A DNA stretch of 62,386 nt from contig NZ_JACTVI010000050.1 in NCBI RefSeq assembly GCF_014495685.1, forward strand, positions 1-62,386. Direction: 5' to 3'. A model generated the notes under the pieces. The model worked only from the letters and a program-made list of their open reading frames with translations. It was not told the DNA's origin and made no database searches. This document shows positions 42,686 through 51,742 of the stretch, in pieces (within the stretch, counting starts at the first letter, position 1; each line of letters starts with the position of its first letter). This DNA is from Streptomyces sp. TRM68367. GTDB lineage: Bacteria; Actinomycetota; Actinomycetes; Streptomycetales; Streptomycetaceae. The position numbers and the translations under genes were made by a program.

Positions 42686-43915
42686 TCAGTCCATGACCGT
42701 GTAGCCCGCGTCGCGCAGGGCCTGGTTCACCTCGGCGCAGTGCGCCGGGCCCTTCGTCTCCAGGTGCAGCTCGACCTCCGCCTCCGTGAGCCCGAGCCGT
42801 GGGTCGGTTCGTACGTGGCTCACGTCGAGGACATTAGCGTCGACCACTGACAACGCACTGAGAAGCGTCGCGAGCGCCCCAGGACGGTCCGTCAGCCGCA
42901 GCCGAACCGCCAGGTAGCGGCCCTGCGCGGCCATGCCGTGCCGCAGCACGCGCTGCATCAGCACCGGGTCGACGTTGCCGCCGGACAGCACCGCCACCAC
43001 CGGTCCCTCGAACGCGCCGGGCTCGCTCAGCAGCGCCGCGACCGGGCTCGCCCCGGCCGGCTCCACGACCAGCTTGGCCCGCTCCAGGCACAACAGCAGC
43101 GCGGTGGACAGCTCGTCCTCGGTGACAGTGCGCACCTCGTCGACAAGGTCGCCGACGATCCCGAAGGGCACGTCGCCCGGCCGCCCGACCTTGATGCCGT
43201 CGGCCATCGTCACCGGGTTGTCGATCGCGACGGGCCGCCCGGCCGCCAGGGAGGGCGGATAGGCCGCCGCGCCCTGCGCCTGCACACCCACGATCCGCAC
43301 GTCCGGCCGCAGCGCCTTCACCGCGACCGCGATCCCGGCCGCGAGGCCGCCCCCGCCGATCCCGACGACGATCGTGCCCACCTCGGGGCACTGCTCAAGG
43401 ATCTCCAGGCCCACCGTGCCCTGGCCCGCGATGATGTCGGGGTGGTCGAACGGGTGGATGAACACCGCGCCCGTCTCGGCCGCGTACGCCTGCGCGGCGG
43501 CCAGCGTCTCGTCGACCACCTGCCCGTGCAGGCGCACTTCGGCGCCGTAGTCCCGCGTCGCGCTGATCTTCGGCAGCGGGGCGCCCTTCGGCATGAACAC
43601 CGTGGAGCGCACGCCGAGCAGCGCGGACGCCAGGGCGACGCCCTGAGCGTGGTTGCCCGCGCTCGCCGCCACGACTCCGGCGGCGCGCTCCTCGGGCAGC
43701 AGTCCGGCGATCCGGACGTAGGCGCCGCGCAGCTTGAACGAGCCCGTCCGCTGGAGGTTCTCGCACTTGAGGTGCACCGGCGCGGCCACCAGCTGGGACA
43801 GGTGCCTGCTGCCCTCCATCGCCGTCACCCGGGCCACGCCCGACAGCATCTTCTGGGCCCCGCGCACATCGTCGAGGGTGACCGCCCGCAAGGAGTCAGC
43901 CGTGCTGTTGCTCAT
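42686..43915 (-). CDS. ilvA: Threonine ammonia-lyase (threonine deaminase)
   Basis: The 409-residue PLP enzyme converts threonine to 2-oxobutyrate, used for isoleucine synthesis or catabolism. The PLP Lys is in GSFKLRGAYVRI, the Gly-rich loop in VGIGGGGLAAGIAVA, and a C-terminal ACT-like domain starts near residue 330 (RLTDRPGALATLLSALSVVD). The short single ACT segment resembles the catabolic or allosteric-simple type. The gene is divergent from a MarR regulator. Confidence 0.92.
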   Translation of the reverse strand: MSNSTADSLRAVTLDDVRGAQKMLSGVARVTAMEGSRHLSQLVAAPVHLKCENLQRTGSFKLRGAYVRIAGLLPEERAAGVVAASAGNHAQGVALASALLGVRSTVFMPKGAPLPKISATRDYGAEVRLHGQVVDETLAAAQAYAAETGAVFIHPFDHPDIIAGQGTVGLEILEQCPEVGTIVVGIGGGGLAAGIAVAVKALRPDVRIVGVQAQGAAAYPPSLAAGRPVAIDNPVTMADGIKVGRPGDVPFGIVGDLVDEVRTVTEDELSTALLLCLERAKLVVEPAGASPVAALLSEPGAFEGPVVAVLSGGNVDPVLMQRVLRHGMAAQGRYLAVRLRLTDRPGALATLLSALSVVDANVLDVSHVRTDPRLGLTEAEVELHLETKGPAHCAEVNQALRDAGYTVMD

Positions 43916-44057
43916 GACTCAAGCATCGCAGTTCACGGCGGGAACGGCCGCTGTGACCAACCTCCGAGACTGGTTCGCGCAGCGCCGGTACGACCCGCCT
44001 CCCGTCCGCGTACCCTGTCCCCCAACCCAGCACCCTTCATGAAGTGAGCCCCCGGCC

Positions 44058-44579
44058 ATGCCCACAACACCTGAAATGTCGATGGACATGACGACCGTCG
44101 GTGACACCGGCCTTCTCGACACGCTCCAGCACGAGGTGGCGGTGTTCGCCCGCCGTGCGGAACAGACCCGGCTCGGCGGGGTCGGGCAGGTGCGCAACTC
44201 CATGGACCGCGCCGCGTACCTGCTGCTCAACCGCCTCGACACGGAAGGCCCGATGGGCGTCAAGGCGCTCGCCGCGAGCATGGGGATCGACTCCTCGACG
44301 GTCACCCGGCAGGTGGCTCCGCTCGTCGACACCGGCCTGGTCAAGCGCACCTCACACCCCGAGGACGGACGGGCCGTGGTGCTCCAGCTGTCCCCGCGCG
44401 GGCAGTCGCGTCTTGAAGAGGTGCGCTCGTCCCGGCGTCAGTTGATGGCCGAGCTGACGCAGGACTGGGCACCGGAGGAGCGCGAGGCGTTCTGCACGTT
44501 CCTGACACGGTTCAACACCGCGCTGTCCACCCGGATGGCCGCCCACGGCCCGGGGCCGGAGGCCGAGTCGCCGTCCTGA
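44058..44579 (+). CDS. MarR family transcriptional regulator
   Basis: The 173-residue protein has a winged helix: YLLLNRLDTEGPMGVKALAA, SMGIDSSTVTRQVAPLVDTG and the wing RTSHPEDGRAVVLQLSPRG. It is divergent from ilvA with 142 bases between, which could be shared control. Its ligand is unknown. Confidence 0.92.
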   Translation: MPTTPEMSMDMTTVGDTGLLDTLQHEVAVFARRAEQTRLGGVGQVRNSMDRAAYLLLNRLDTEGPMGVKALAASMGIDSSTVTRQVAPLVDTGLVKRTSHPEDGRAVVLQLSPRGQSRLEEVRSSRRQLMAELTQDWAPEEREAFCTFLTRFNTALSTRMAAHGPGPEAESPS

Positions 44580-44656
44580 GCAGCCGGACACGGCAGCGAC
44601 GGCCCCGGTACGGCACCGACGGCACGCGCGTGTGCCCCGACTCCGGCCCCGGAGTC

Positions 44657-44686
44657 TTGACCGACGGGCCACCCCTGGCCTCATAT
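44657..44686 (+). promoter_or_regulatory. Possible promoter for the sigma-like gene
   Basis: TTGACC at 44657 is followed about 18 bases later by TCATAT. Just before it lies a perfect palindrome, GACTCCGG-CC-CCGGAGTC (44639-44656), which could be a terminator of the MarR gene or an operator. The evidence is positional only. Confidence 0.3.
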
Positions 44687-44775
44687 GAGACCGGGGCCTC
44701 GTCGTACGCGGCCGGCACAGGCCGTACGGCGGCCGGGACCCGCATCCTCAGGGTCGCCCTCAGGGGGGAGGCGCG

Positions 44776-45279
44776 GTGCGAGCACGGCATGCGTCCCAAG
44801 GTGCCCGGCGGGCCCGGGAGTTCGAGGCGTTCGTCGCGGGCGCGGCCAGGCGGCTGCTGCACGCCGCCACGCTGCTGACGGCGGAGGCGCCGGACGACAA
44901 CCCGCGCGCGCGACGCCTGCTGACCCTGTCCCTGGCCCACACGTACGCGTGCTGGGACCGGCTGCGCGGCGAGGACCCGTACGCCCGCACCCGCCAGGAA
45001 CTTGCCGCCCGCTTCGCGCGCGGGGCGTGGCATCACTACGGCGGCCTCGGGCGGGCCCGCCCGCACCCCGCGAGCGCCCTGGCCCGGCTCAGCCCGCAGG
45101 AGCGACTGATCCTGGTCCTGCGGATGTACGAAGGTGTCGCCGATGAACAGGTGGCGGCGCAGCTCGGCCTGTCCCCTGACCGTGTCCGGGCGATCTGCGC
45201 CCGCGCGCAGACGGCCCTGCTGCACCAGCCGCGAGGACCGGCCCCGGCGGTGCTGGGCGCGAAGGTGGCTCCGTCATGA
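44776..45279 (+). CDS. Sigma-70 region-4-like protein
   Basis: The 167-residue product has a weakly conserved N-terminal half (EFEAFVAGAARRLLHAATLL) that resembles a degenerate ECF region 2. The recognisable region 4 follows: LSPQERLILVLRMYEGVADE and QVAAQLGLSPDRVRAICARA. The region 2 core-binding motif is not obvious, so it may be a divergent sigma factor or a sigma-like regulator. The stop overlaps another ATG, and a small membrane protein gene follows after about 190 bases. Confidence 0.75.
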   Translation: MRARHASQGARRAREFEAFVAGAARRLLHAATLLTAEAPDDNPRARRLLTLSLAHTYACWDRLRGEDPYARTRQELAARFARGAWHHYGGLGRARPHPASALARLSPQERLILVLRMYEGVADEQVAAQLGLSPDRVRAICARAQTALLHQPRGPAPAVLGAKVAPS

Positions 45280-45472
45280 GCGGGCGGAAGTGCGGCGGTC
45301 GCGCCGGGATGAGCCGGTGGGAGTACGGCGGTCGCTCCTGTGGGGATCAAGGCGCTCGCGGGGTCCGGGGCCGCGTCGGCGGCGGAGTGGGCCGGCGCTC
45401 TCGGGTTGGCTCCGGTGCAGGCCTCCGTCACCGCGCTCCCCGCACAACGCGATCGGGCGCCGGGAGGCGCGT

Positions 45473-45721
45473 ATGAGCAGGCTCGACCGTGACGCAGCCG
45501 TGCGGCGGATCCTGGAGGAGGGGGCGCCGTCGGTGCCGCCCGAGCTGTGCGCGCAGGCCGTGCGCCGGGGCGGGCGCATGCTGCGGCGCAGGGTGATCGC
45601 CCGCCGTCTGATGTGGCTGCTGCTGTGCGCGGCGGCTGTGGCGTTCGTCGTGTGGGCGGTCATGACCCGCCCCTGGGTGGAGCCGCCGTCGGAGACGACT
45701 CCACCGCTCACGGGCTGGTGA
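45473..45721 (+). CDS. Small single-pass membrane protein
   Basis: The 82-residue product starts at an ATG with GGGAGG six bases upstream. It has a cytoplasmic half with Cys26 and a basic stretch, then one helix (LMWLLLCAAAVAFVVWAVMT, about residues 46-65) and a short outer tail. It could be the partner of the sigma-like protein. The 45280-45472 stretch between them shows GGCGG-rich short repeats and no persuasive gene. Confidence 0.7.
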   Translation: MSRLDRDAAVRRILEEGAPSVPPELCAQAVRRGGRMLRRRVIARRLMWLLLCAAAVAFVVWAVMTRPWVEPPSETTPPLTGW

Positions 45722-45755
45722 GACCCCGCGGGTTCCGGCCGGGATCCCGCCCCGG

Positions 45756-46910
45756 TCAGCCGAGTGCCTGCTGCAGGTCTTCCAGGAGGTCGTCGACGTT
45801 CTCGATGCCCACGGAGAGGCGTACGAGATCGGCGGGCACCTCCAGGGCCGAGCCGGCCGCGGAGGCGTGCGTCATGCGGCCGGGGTGCTCGATCAGCGAC
45901 TCGACGCCGCCGAGGGACTCGCCGAGCGTGAACACCCTGGCCCGGTTGCAGACCTCGACGGCCGTCTCCTCGCCGCCGGCGACCTGGAAGGAGACCATGC
46001 CGCCGTACGACCGCATCTGCTTGGCGGCGACCTCGTGACCGGGGTGCTCCGGCAGCCCCGGGTACAGCACCCGCGTCACGCGCGCGTGCCGGGTCAGCAT
46101 GTCGGCGATCTTGCTGGCGTTCTCGCTGTGCCGGTCCATGCGCACCGACAGGGTCTTGGTGCCGCGCAGCACCAGCCAGGAGTCGAAGGGCCCGGCGACC
46201 GCGCCCATCGCGTTCTGGTGGAACGCCAGCTCCTCGCCCAGGTCCGCGTCGGCCGCGACGAGCGCGCCGCCCACCACGTCCGAGTGCCCGCCCATGTACT
46301 TGGTCAGGGAGTGCACGACGATGTCCGCGCCGAGGGACAGCGGCTGCTGGAGGTACGGCGTGGCGAAGGTGTTGTCGACGACGAGGCGGGCGCCCGCGTC
46401 CCGGGCGATCTGAGCGACGGCGGCGATGTCGGTGATGCCCAGGAGGGGGTTGGACGGCGTCTCCACCCAGACGACCTTGGTCTTCGGGGTGAGGGCGGCC
46501 CGTACGGCGGCGGGGTCGCTGGTGTCGGCGACCGACCACTCCACGCCCCAGCGGGCGACGACCTTCGCGAAGAGGCGGAACGTGCCGCCGTACGCGTCGT
46601 TGGGGATGACCACGTGGTCGCCGGGGGTGAGCAGCGTGCGCAACAGGCAGTCCTCGGCCGCCAGTCCGGACGCGAACGCGAGGCCGCGGCGGCCGCCCTC
46701 CAGGGCGGCGAGGTTCTCCTCCAGTGCGGTCCTGGTCGGGTTGGCGCTGCGGCTGTACTCGTAGCCGCAGCGCAGTCCGCCGACGCCGTCCTGCTTGTAG
46801 GTCGACACCTGGTAGATCGGCGGGACGACCGCACCCGTCAGGGGGTCGGCGGTGTTGCCCGCGTGGATCGCGAGCGTCTCGAAGTGCTGACTGATGTGCC
46901 TGTCGCTCAT
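45756..46910 (-). CDS. metB: Cystathionine gamma-synthase
   Basis: The 384-residue PLP enzyme of the Cys/Met metabolism family has FASGLAAEDCLLRTLL, YGGTFRLF, DNTFATPYLQQPLSLGADIV, the Schiff-base Lys in HSLTKYMGGHSDVVGG, and SLGGVESLIEHP near the end. It would condense an activated homoserine with cysteine to cystathionine, although some actinomycete members act as lyases. ATG at 46910 gives the usual N-terminus (FETLAIHAGN). No riboswitch is evident upstream. Confidence 0.93.
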   Translation of the reverse strand: MSDRHISQHFETLAIHAGNTADPLTGAVVPPIYQVSTYKQDGVGGLRCGYEYSRSANPTRTALEENLAALEGGRRGLAFASGLAAEDCLLRTLLTPGDHVVIPNDAYGGTFRLFAKVVARWGVEWSVADTSDPAAVRAALTPKTKVVWVETPSNPLLGITDIAAVAQIARDAGARLVVDNTFATPYLQQPLSLGADIVVHSLTKYMGGHSDVVGGALVAADADLGEELAFHQNAMGAVAGPFDSWLVLRGTKTLSVRMDRHSENASKIADMLTRHARVTRVLYPGLPEHPGHEVAAKQMRSYGGMVSFQVAGGEETAVEVCNRARVFTLGESLGGVESLIEHPGRMTHASAAGSALEVPADLVRLSVGIENVDDLLEDLQQALG

Positions 46911-46981
46911 GGGCACCGAGCGTAGTGCGCCGACGGGCGGGATGGCGGGCGCGGATCGCGGCGGCCGGCCCTGGCGGCGGC

Positions 46982-47021
46982 GGTCCGGCGGTCCGGCGGT
47001 CCGGCGGTCCGGCGGTCCGGC
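46982..47021 (+). repeat. Five tandem copies of an octamer
   Basis: GGTCCGGC is repeated five times without interruption between the cystathionine gamma-synthase start and the next gene. It may vary in copy number between strains. Confidence 0.9.
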
Positions 47022-47100
47022 GGGAACGTCCGCGAGAGGTTTTCCACAGGTCCGCCGACGAGGTTGGCCAATTGTCGGCGCGGTCTGGTTCGCTTGGAGT

Positions 47101-48219
47101 ATGGAGATTCTCTGGGTGCTGATCGCACTGGTCATGCTCGGCTTTGTGCTGCTGCCCTTCCTGCGGCGCAGGCGGGGCGCGATCGGGCTGGTCTCGCCCG
47201 ACCATCCGGACGCCGCGGACCCGGCGAACTACGGCTTCGTCCGCGAGGAGGAGCTGGACATCCGGATGCCCGGCCCGGACCAGGACCTGCTGGACGTCCT
47301 GGACCTGGTGCAGCGCACCCAGGACTACCGCGCGGCCCAGCAGCTCCTGGCCGGCACGGAGACCGAGGGCGAGCGGCGCTGGCAGCGTGTGCAGGCCTTC
47401 GCGGGCGCCGCCTCGCTGGAGCTGCAGCAGCGGCCCGGCGGGGTGAGCGAGGCGCCGGGCGGGCAGTGGCTGCGGGTGTGGCGGGCCGAGCATCCCAAGG
47501 ACGCGGGCGGTGCGGCGGTGCACGCCGAGTTCCTGGTGCAGCAGGCGTGGCGGACGTCCACGCCCGGGACGGACGAGTTCCGGATCATCATGGAGGAGGC
47601 GAAGGCGGCCTGCGGCGAGGCGGCGCTGCTGGCCCCCGGCGACCCCATCCCGTACATCGTCGAGCTGTCGGTGGCCCGCGGACTGGCCTATCCGCACCCG
47701 GAGTTCGAGCAGCTGTGGCTGAAGATCCTGGACCGCGCGCCGACGCACATGGGCGCCCACCTGGCCGCCCTGCACTACTGGTGCGAGAAGTGGCACGGCT
47801 CGCGCGAGCTGGCGTACGAGTTCGCGGAGGCCGCGGCGGCCCGCGCGCCGAAGGGCTCCCTGCTGGCCGCGATGCCGCTCTTCGCGGTGTTCGAGCACAT
47901 GCCCGAGGTGAACCTCGTCGCCGGTTTCTACCAGAGCGAGGTCGTCACCAAGGCGATCCACGGCGCGCTGCACGCGGTGCACTCGGCCCGCCCGGACGAC
48001 CCGATGCTGGCACACGTCCGCCACATGCTGGTCTTCTTCCTGGTGCGCAGCGAGCGCTGGTCGGAGGCCATGAACCAGCTGATACACATCGACGGCCACG
48101 TGGGCGCCCTGCCCTGGACCCTCTCCCCCGACCCGGCCGCCGAGTTCGCCGTCTACCGCGCCCTGGCGGTGGCGGGCTACGAGGCGAACGGCGGCAGCCC
48201 GGCGAGCCTGCCGCACTGA
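47101..48219 (+). CDS. Membrane-anchored hypothetical protein with helical repeats
   Basis: The 372-residue protein has an N-terminal membrane helix (ILWVLIALVMLGFVLLPFLR) and a basic stop-transfer region. A long helical cytoplasmic domain resembling TPR/DUF4034-type repeats follows (WLKILDRAPTHMGAHLAALH, WCEKWHGSRELAYEFA). I do not assign a biochemical role. The ATG at 47101 is chosen because it starts the membrane helix; no strong ribosome site is seen. It is followed by msrA in the same direction. Confidence 0.8.
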   Translation: MEILWVLIALVMLGFVLLPFLRRRRGAIGLVSPDHPDAADPANYGFVREEELDIRMPGPDQDLLDVLDLVQRTQDYRAAQQLLAGTETEGERRWQRVQAFAGAASLELQQRPGGVSEAPGGQWLRVWRAEHPKDAGGAAVHAEFLVQQAWRTSTPGTDEFRIIMEEAKAACGEAALLAPGDPIPYIVELSVARGLAYPHPEFEQLWLKILDRAPTHMGAHLAALHYWCEKWHGSRELAYEFAEAAAARAPKGSLLAAMPLFAVFEHMPEVNLVAGFYQSEVVTKAIHGALHAVHSARPDDPMLAHVRHMLVFFLVRSERWSEAMNQLIHIDGHVGALPWTLSPDPAAEFAVYRALAVAGYEANGGSPASLPH

Positions 48220-48305
48220 GCCCGGCTCGGCCCCGGCACCTGGCCGGAATTCGGGCAGGGCCCCGCACGTTGAGGTGGATGACGCCGGCGCCGATTGGAG
48301 ACCGC

Positions 48306-48974
48306 ATGTTCCTGCACAGCCGTACGCCCCAGCTGCCGACCCCCGAGCAGGCCCTGCCCGGGCGCCCGGAGCCGGCGTTCACGGTCCCCGACCGCCACAC
48401 CGTCCTCGGCAACCCACTCCTCGGCCCCTACCCCGAGGGCCTGGAGATCGCCGACTTCGGCCTGGGCTGCTTCTGGGGCGCCGAGCGCAAGTTCTGGCAG
48501 CTCCCGGCCAGGATCTGGACGACCCTGGTCGGCTACCAGGGCGGTTACACCGAGAACCCCACGTACGAGGAGGTCTGCTCGGGCCTGACCGGCCACACGG
48601 AGGCCGTCCGCGTCGTCTACGACCCGAACCTGATCTCGTACGAGCGCCTCCTGAAGACCTTCTGGGAGTCCCACGACCCCACCCAGGGCTTCCGCCAGGG
48701 CAACGACGTGGGCACCCAGTACCGCTCCGCGATCTACACCCACACCCCCGAACAGGCAGCCACCGCCAGGTCCTCCCGCGAGGCCTACCAGAAGGTCCTC
48801 ACAGCCTCGGGCCACGGCACGATCACCACGGAGATCCTCCCGTCCGAGGACCGCCCCTTCTACCCGGCGGAGGCCTACCACCAGCAGTACCTGGACAAGA
48901 ACCCGGCCGGGTACTGCGGCCTGGGCGGGACCGGGGTGTCCTGCCCGATCGGCGTTGCCCGGGCAGAGGGCTGA
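48306..48974 (+). CDS. msrA: Peptide methionine sulfoxide reductase MsrA
   Basis: The 222-residue enzyme reduces the S epimer of methionine sulfoxide. The catalytic Cys lies in GLGCFWGAERKFW, the substrate pocket has WTTLVGYQGGYTENPTY, and resolving Cys residues are likely in the C-terminal GYCGLGGTGVSCP. It has a 40-residue N-terminal extension common in actinobacterial MsrA. GGAG is five bases before the ATG. It converges with the XRE regulator gene. Confidence 0.95.
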   Translation: MFLHSRTPQLPTPEQALPGRPEPAFTVPDRHTVLGNPLLGPYPEGLEIADFGLGCFWGAERKFWQLPARIWTTLVGYQGGYTENPTYEEVCSGLTGHTEAVRVVYDPNLISYERLLKTFWESHDPTQGFRQGNDVGTQYRSAIYTHTPEQAATARSSREAYQKVLTASGHGTITTEILPSEDRPFYPAEAYHQQYLDKNPAGYCGLGGTGVSCPIGVARAEG

Positions 48975-49131
48975 CAGCTTCGGGCGCGCTTCGCCTCGGC
49001 GGGGCTGGGGCAGGCCAGGTGCCCCTTCCGAGGGCGGCTGGGTTGCCTCGTGTCCGACGGGCACCGCCTTGCGACCCATCGGTGTGGCGTCGGCCGAAGG
49101 GTGGTCAAGGGGTGGCCGCGTGCCGTCGGGT

Positions 49132-50058
49132 TCACTCGGAGGGGCCCGACGGGGTCGAAGCGCCCGTTCCCGAGCGGGTCGCGTCCGTGCCCCAGCTGGC
49201 CAGGAGGTGTAGGGCCTCGGCTGAGGGGGAGTCCGGTTCGGCGTGGTAGGTGATCAGCATCTGTTCGCCGTCGTCGGGGAGGCGGAAGGACTCGAAGTTG
49301 AGGGTGAGGTCGCCGACCAAGGGGTGGCGGATGCGTTTGATGCCGTAGCCCTTCTCCTTGACGTCGTGGGTGGCCCACAGGCGCCGGAACTCCTCGCTCT
49401 TGACGGAGAGTTCGCCCACGAGGGCGGACAGGCGCGGGTCGTCCGGGTGGCAGCCGGCGTCCATGCGCAGGTGGCTGACCACGTCGGACGCCTTCTGGTC
49501 CCACTCCACGTACAGGTCGCGGTACTCGGGCCGCAGGAACACCAGCCGTGCCCAGTTCCGCTCCTGCTCCGGCAGCTCGGCCCAGTCGCCGAAGAGGGCC
49601 GCGGCCAACCGGTTCCAGGCGAGGATGTCGGAGCGCCGGCCGGTGATGTAGGCCGGAACGCCGTCGATCGAGTCCAACAGATGACGCAGCGCCGGCCGCA
49701 CCTGCCGGGTGCGCGCCGCCGGCTTCTTCTTGTGCTGCTTCGGCTTCGCCAGGTGCGTCAGATGCGCGTGCTCGGCGTCGGTCAGCCGCAGCGCGCGGGC
49801 GATGGAGTCGAGGACCTCCGCCGAGACGTTGCGGCCGTTGCCCTGCTCCAGGCGCGTGTAGTACGCCACGGACACCCCGGCCAGCTGCGCCAGCTCCTCG
49901 CGGCGCAGCCCCGGTACCCGGCGGTGCCGCCCGAAGTCCGGCAGCCCCACGTCCTCCGGCTTCAGCCGGGCACGCCGGGTGCGCAGGAACTCGCTGAGCT
50001 CGGCACGCCGGTCCAGGCCGGTGCCGGCCTCGGGTACGGATTCGGGCTGTATGTCCAT
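49132..50058 (-). CDS. XRE family regulator with MmyB-like ligand domain
   Basis: The 308-residue protein has an N-terminal helix-turn-helix (GLRREELAQLAGVSVAYYTR, LEQGNGRNVSAEVLDSIARA) and a C-terminal MmyB-like PAS-type domain (PAYITGRRSDILAWNRLAAA, WARLVFLRPEYRDLY). It is divergent from the alcohol dehydrogenase gene, so direct control of that gene is the usual expectation. The ATG at 50058 is conserved-looking. Confidence 0.9.
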   Translation of the reverse strand: MDIQPESVPEAGTGLDRRAELSEFLRTRRARLKPEDVGLPDFGRHRRVPGLRREELAQLAGVSVAYYTRLEQGNGRNVSAEVLDSIARALRLTDAEHAHLTHLAKPKQHKKKPAARTRQVRPALRHLLDSIDGVPAYITGRRSDILAWNRLAAALFGDWAELPEQERNWARLVFLRPEYRDLYVEWDQKASDVVSHLRMDAGCHPDDPRLSALVGELSVKSEEFRRLWATHDVKEKGYGIKRIRHPLVGDLTLNFESFRLPDDGEQMLITYHAEPDSPSAEALHLLASWGTDATRSGTGASTPSGPSE

Positions 50059-50233
50059 GCGTCCAGTATTCACCGTCGTACGCAGGGCATCCTGACCCCG
50101 CCAGTGGTACGTACGGTGTGCGTACGCAAAGCCGTGGCCTGGGTGAATGGCGGACGGTTCGGCAGGCTGGGTGGCGTGCCCGGTCAGGAACAGAAGGCAG
50201 CCGGGCACGGACCCCCGCTAGGAGAACCCCGGC

Positions 50234-51274
50234 ATGACCACTGTTGCCGCATACGCCGCGCCCGCCGCCAAGGCTCCGTTGGAGCGCACCACCATCGAAC
50301 GGCGTGCGGTCGGCGAGCACGACGTCCTGATCGACATCGAGTTCGCCGGTATTTGCCATTCCGACATCCACCAGGCCCGCGAGGGCTGGGGCGAGGCGCT
50401 CTTCCCGATGGTTCCCGGCCACGAGATCGCGGGCGTGGTCTCGGCGGTCGGCTCCGGCGTGACCCGGTTCGCCGTCGGTGACCGCGTGGGTGTCGGCTGC
50501 ATGGTCGACTCGTGCCGCGAGTGCGAGAACTGCAAGGACGGCCTGGAGCAGTACTGCGTCAAGGGCAACGTCCCGACGTACAACGGCATCGGCAAGGACG
50601 GCGAGCCCACCTACGGCGGCTACTCGCAGAAGATCGTCGTCGACGAGGGCTTCGTCGTCCGCATCCCCGACGGCCTGTCCCTCGACGTCGCCGCGCCCCT
50701 GCTGTGCGCCGGCATCACCCTGTACTCCCCGCTGAAGCGCTGGAACGCCGGCCCCGGCAAGAAGGTCGCGATCGTCGGCCTGGGCGGCCTCGGCCACATG
50801 GGCGTGAAGATCGCGCACGCGCTGGGCGCCGAGGTGACCGTGCTGTCGCAGTCCCTGCGCAAGCAGGACGACGGCCTGAAGCTGGGCGCCGACCACTACT
50901 ACGCCACCAGCGACCCGAAGACCTTCGAGGAGCTCGCGGGCACCTTCGACCTTATCGTGTCGACGGTGTCGGCCCCGCTGGACTTCAACGCCTACCTGAC
51001 GCTGCTGAAGACCGAGGGCGCGCTGGTGAACGTGGGCGCCCCCGAGGAGCCGATCTCCCTCAACCTCTTCTCGGTGATCGGCGGCGGCAAGACCCTCGCC
51101 GGTTCCATGATCGGCGGTATCGCGGAGACCCAGGAGATGCTGGACTTCTGCGCCGGGCACGGCATCGGTTCCGAGATCGAGCTGATCCGCGCCGAGCAGA
51201 TCAACGAGGCGTACGAGCGGGTGCTGGGCAGCGATGTGCGGTACCGGTTCGTGATCGACACCGCGACCATCTGA
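50234..51274 (+). CDS. Zinc-dependent alcohol dehydrogenase (YahK-like)
   Basis: The 346-residue medium-chain dehydrogenase has the catalytic zinc Cys in GICHSDIHQA, GHEIAGVVSAVG, the structural zinc Cys cluster CRECENCKDGLEQYC and the nucleotide fold GLGGLGHMGVKIA. Family members reduce aldehydes, often with NADPH. The ATG at 50234 follows AGGAGAACCCC. It is under likely control of the divergent XRE regulator. Confidence 0.94.
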   Translation: MTTVAAYAAPAAKAPLERTTIERRAVGEHDVLIDIEFAGICHSDIHQAREGWGEALFPMVPGHEIAGVVSAVGSGVTRFAVGDRVGVGCMVDSCRECENCKDGLEQYCVKGNVPTYNGIGKDGEPTYGGYSQKIVVDEGFVVRIPDGLSLDVAAPLLCAGITLYSPLKRWNAGPGKKVAIVGLGGLGHMGVKIAHALGAEVTVLSQSLRKQDDGLKLGADHYYATSDPKTFEELAGTFDLIVSTVSAPLDFNAYLTLLKTEGALVNVGAPEEPISLNLFSVIGGGKTLAGSMIGGIAETQEMLDFCAGHGIGSEIELIRAEQINEAYERVLGSDVRYRFVIDTATI

Positions 51275-51531
51275 TTCATCCCGATCATCTGATTCATCCC
51301 GACCATCTGGACCATCTGGTTGTCGGCGCCCATGCCGGCGGCGAGCTCACCGGGCGCGGCGGACGGTCCCGCGGCGTCGTGGCCGGCGCCGATGACCTGG
51401 CTGCGCGAGCCGTCCCCCTTCGTGCCGGCGCCGGCGCCGCTTCCGCCGTCCGATGTCGAACAGCCGGCCAGCGGCCCGCCGACGACGGCCACCGCCAGGG
51501 CGGCACTCACTCCCACTGCACGCACACCCAC
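51268..51531 (-). pseudogene. Truncated lipoprotein reading frame
   Basis: The frame starts with a signal peptide and lipobox (ALAVAVVGGPLAGC), then a Gly/Ser/Ala-rich segment and the Met-rich GADNQMVQMVGMNQMIGMNQ. It then runs without stop into the antisense of the dehydrogenase gene, ending at 50992, so its natural 3' part is missing. A short direct repeat (ATCTGATTCATCCCGA, twice near 51268-51300) lies at the junction and may mark the event. The start could still be used. Confidence 0.5.
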
Positions 51532-51742
51532 TCCGATCCTCTGCTAAGGCAAGGCACCCGATGGTGGACCTAGGACCCGAGCCCGAGGGCGAGCGCGGGA
51601 GGCGGATGCGCCGCAGGGCCGATGCCCGCGGGCGGGGGCCGGACCTAGCGTGGGAGCCGTGCCGGGGTACACGGATCCGTGCCCGGTACGAGCACGTACG
51701 AGACCTGCGCCACCGCACGCGAACGTACGAGGAGGCCGCACG

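Noticed and set aside
45276..45476. A 66-codon plus-strand frame overlapping its neighbours with ATGA at both ends
   Set aside because: The overlaps look attractive, but the translation is Gly/Arg/Ser low complexity generated by GGCGG repeats.
45722..47100. A SAM-type riboswitch before the cystathionine gamma-synthase gene
   Set aside because: I looked for paired stems and a terminator in the short leader and found only the octamer array and ordinary GC-rich sequence.
45274..48216. A 980-codon minus-strand frame
   Set aside because: It overlaps the supported cystathionine gamma-synthase and membrane-protein genes and has no recognisable domain outside them.
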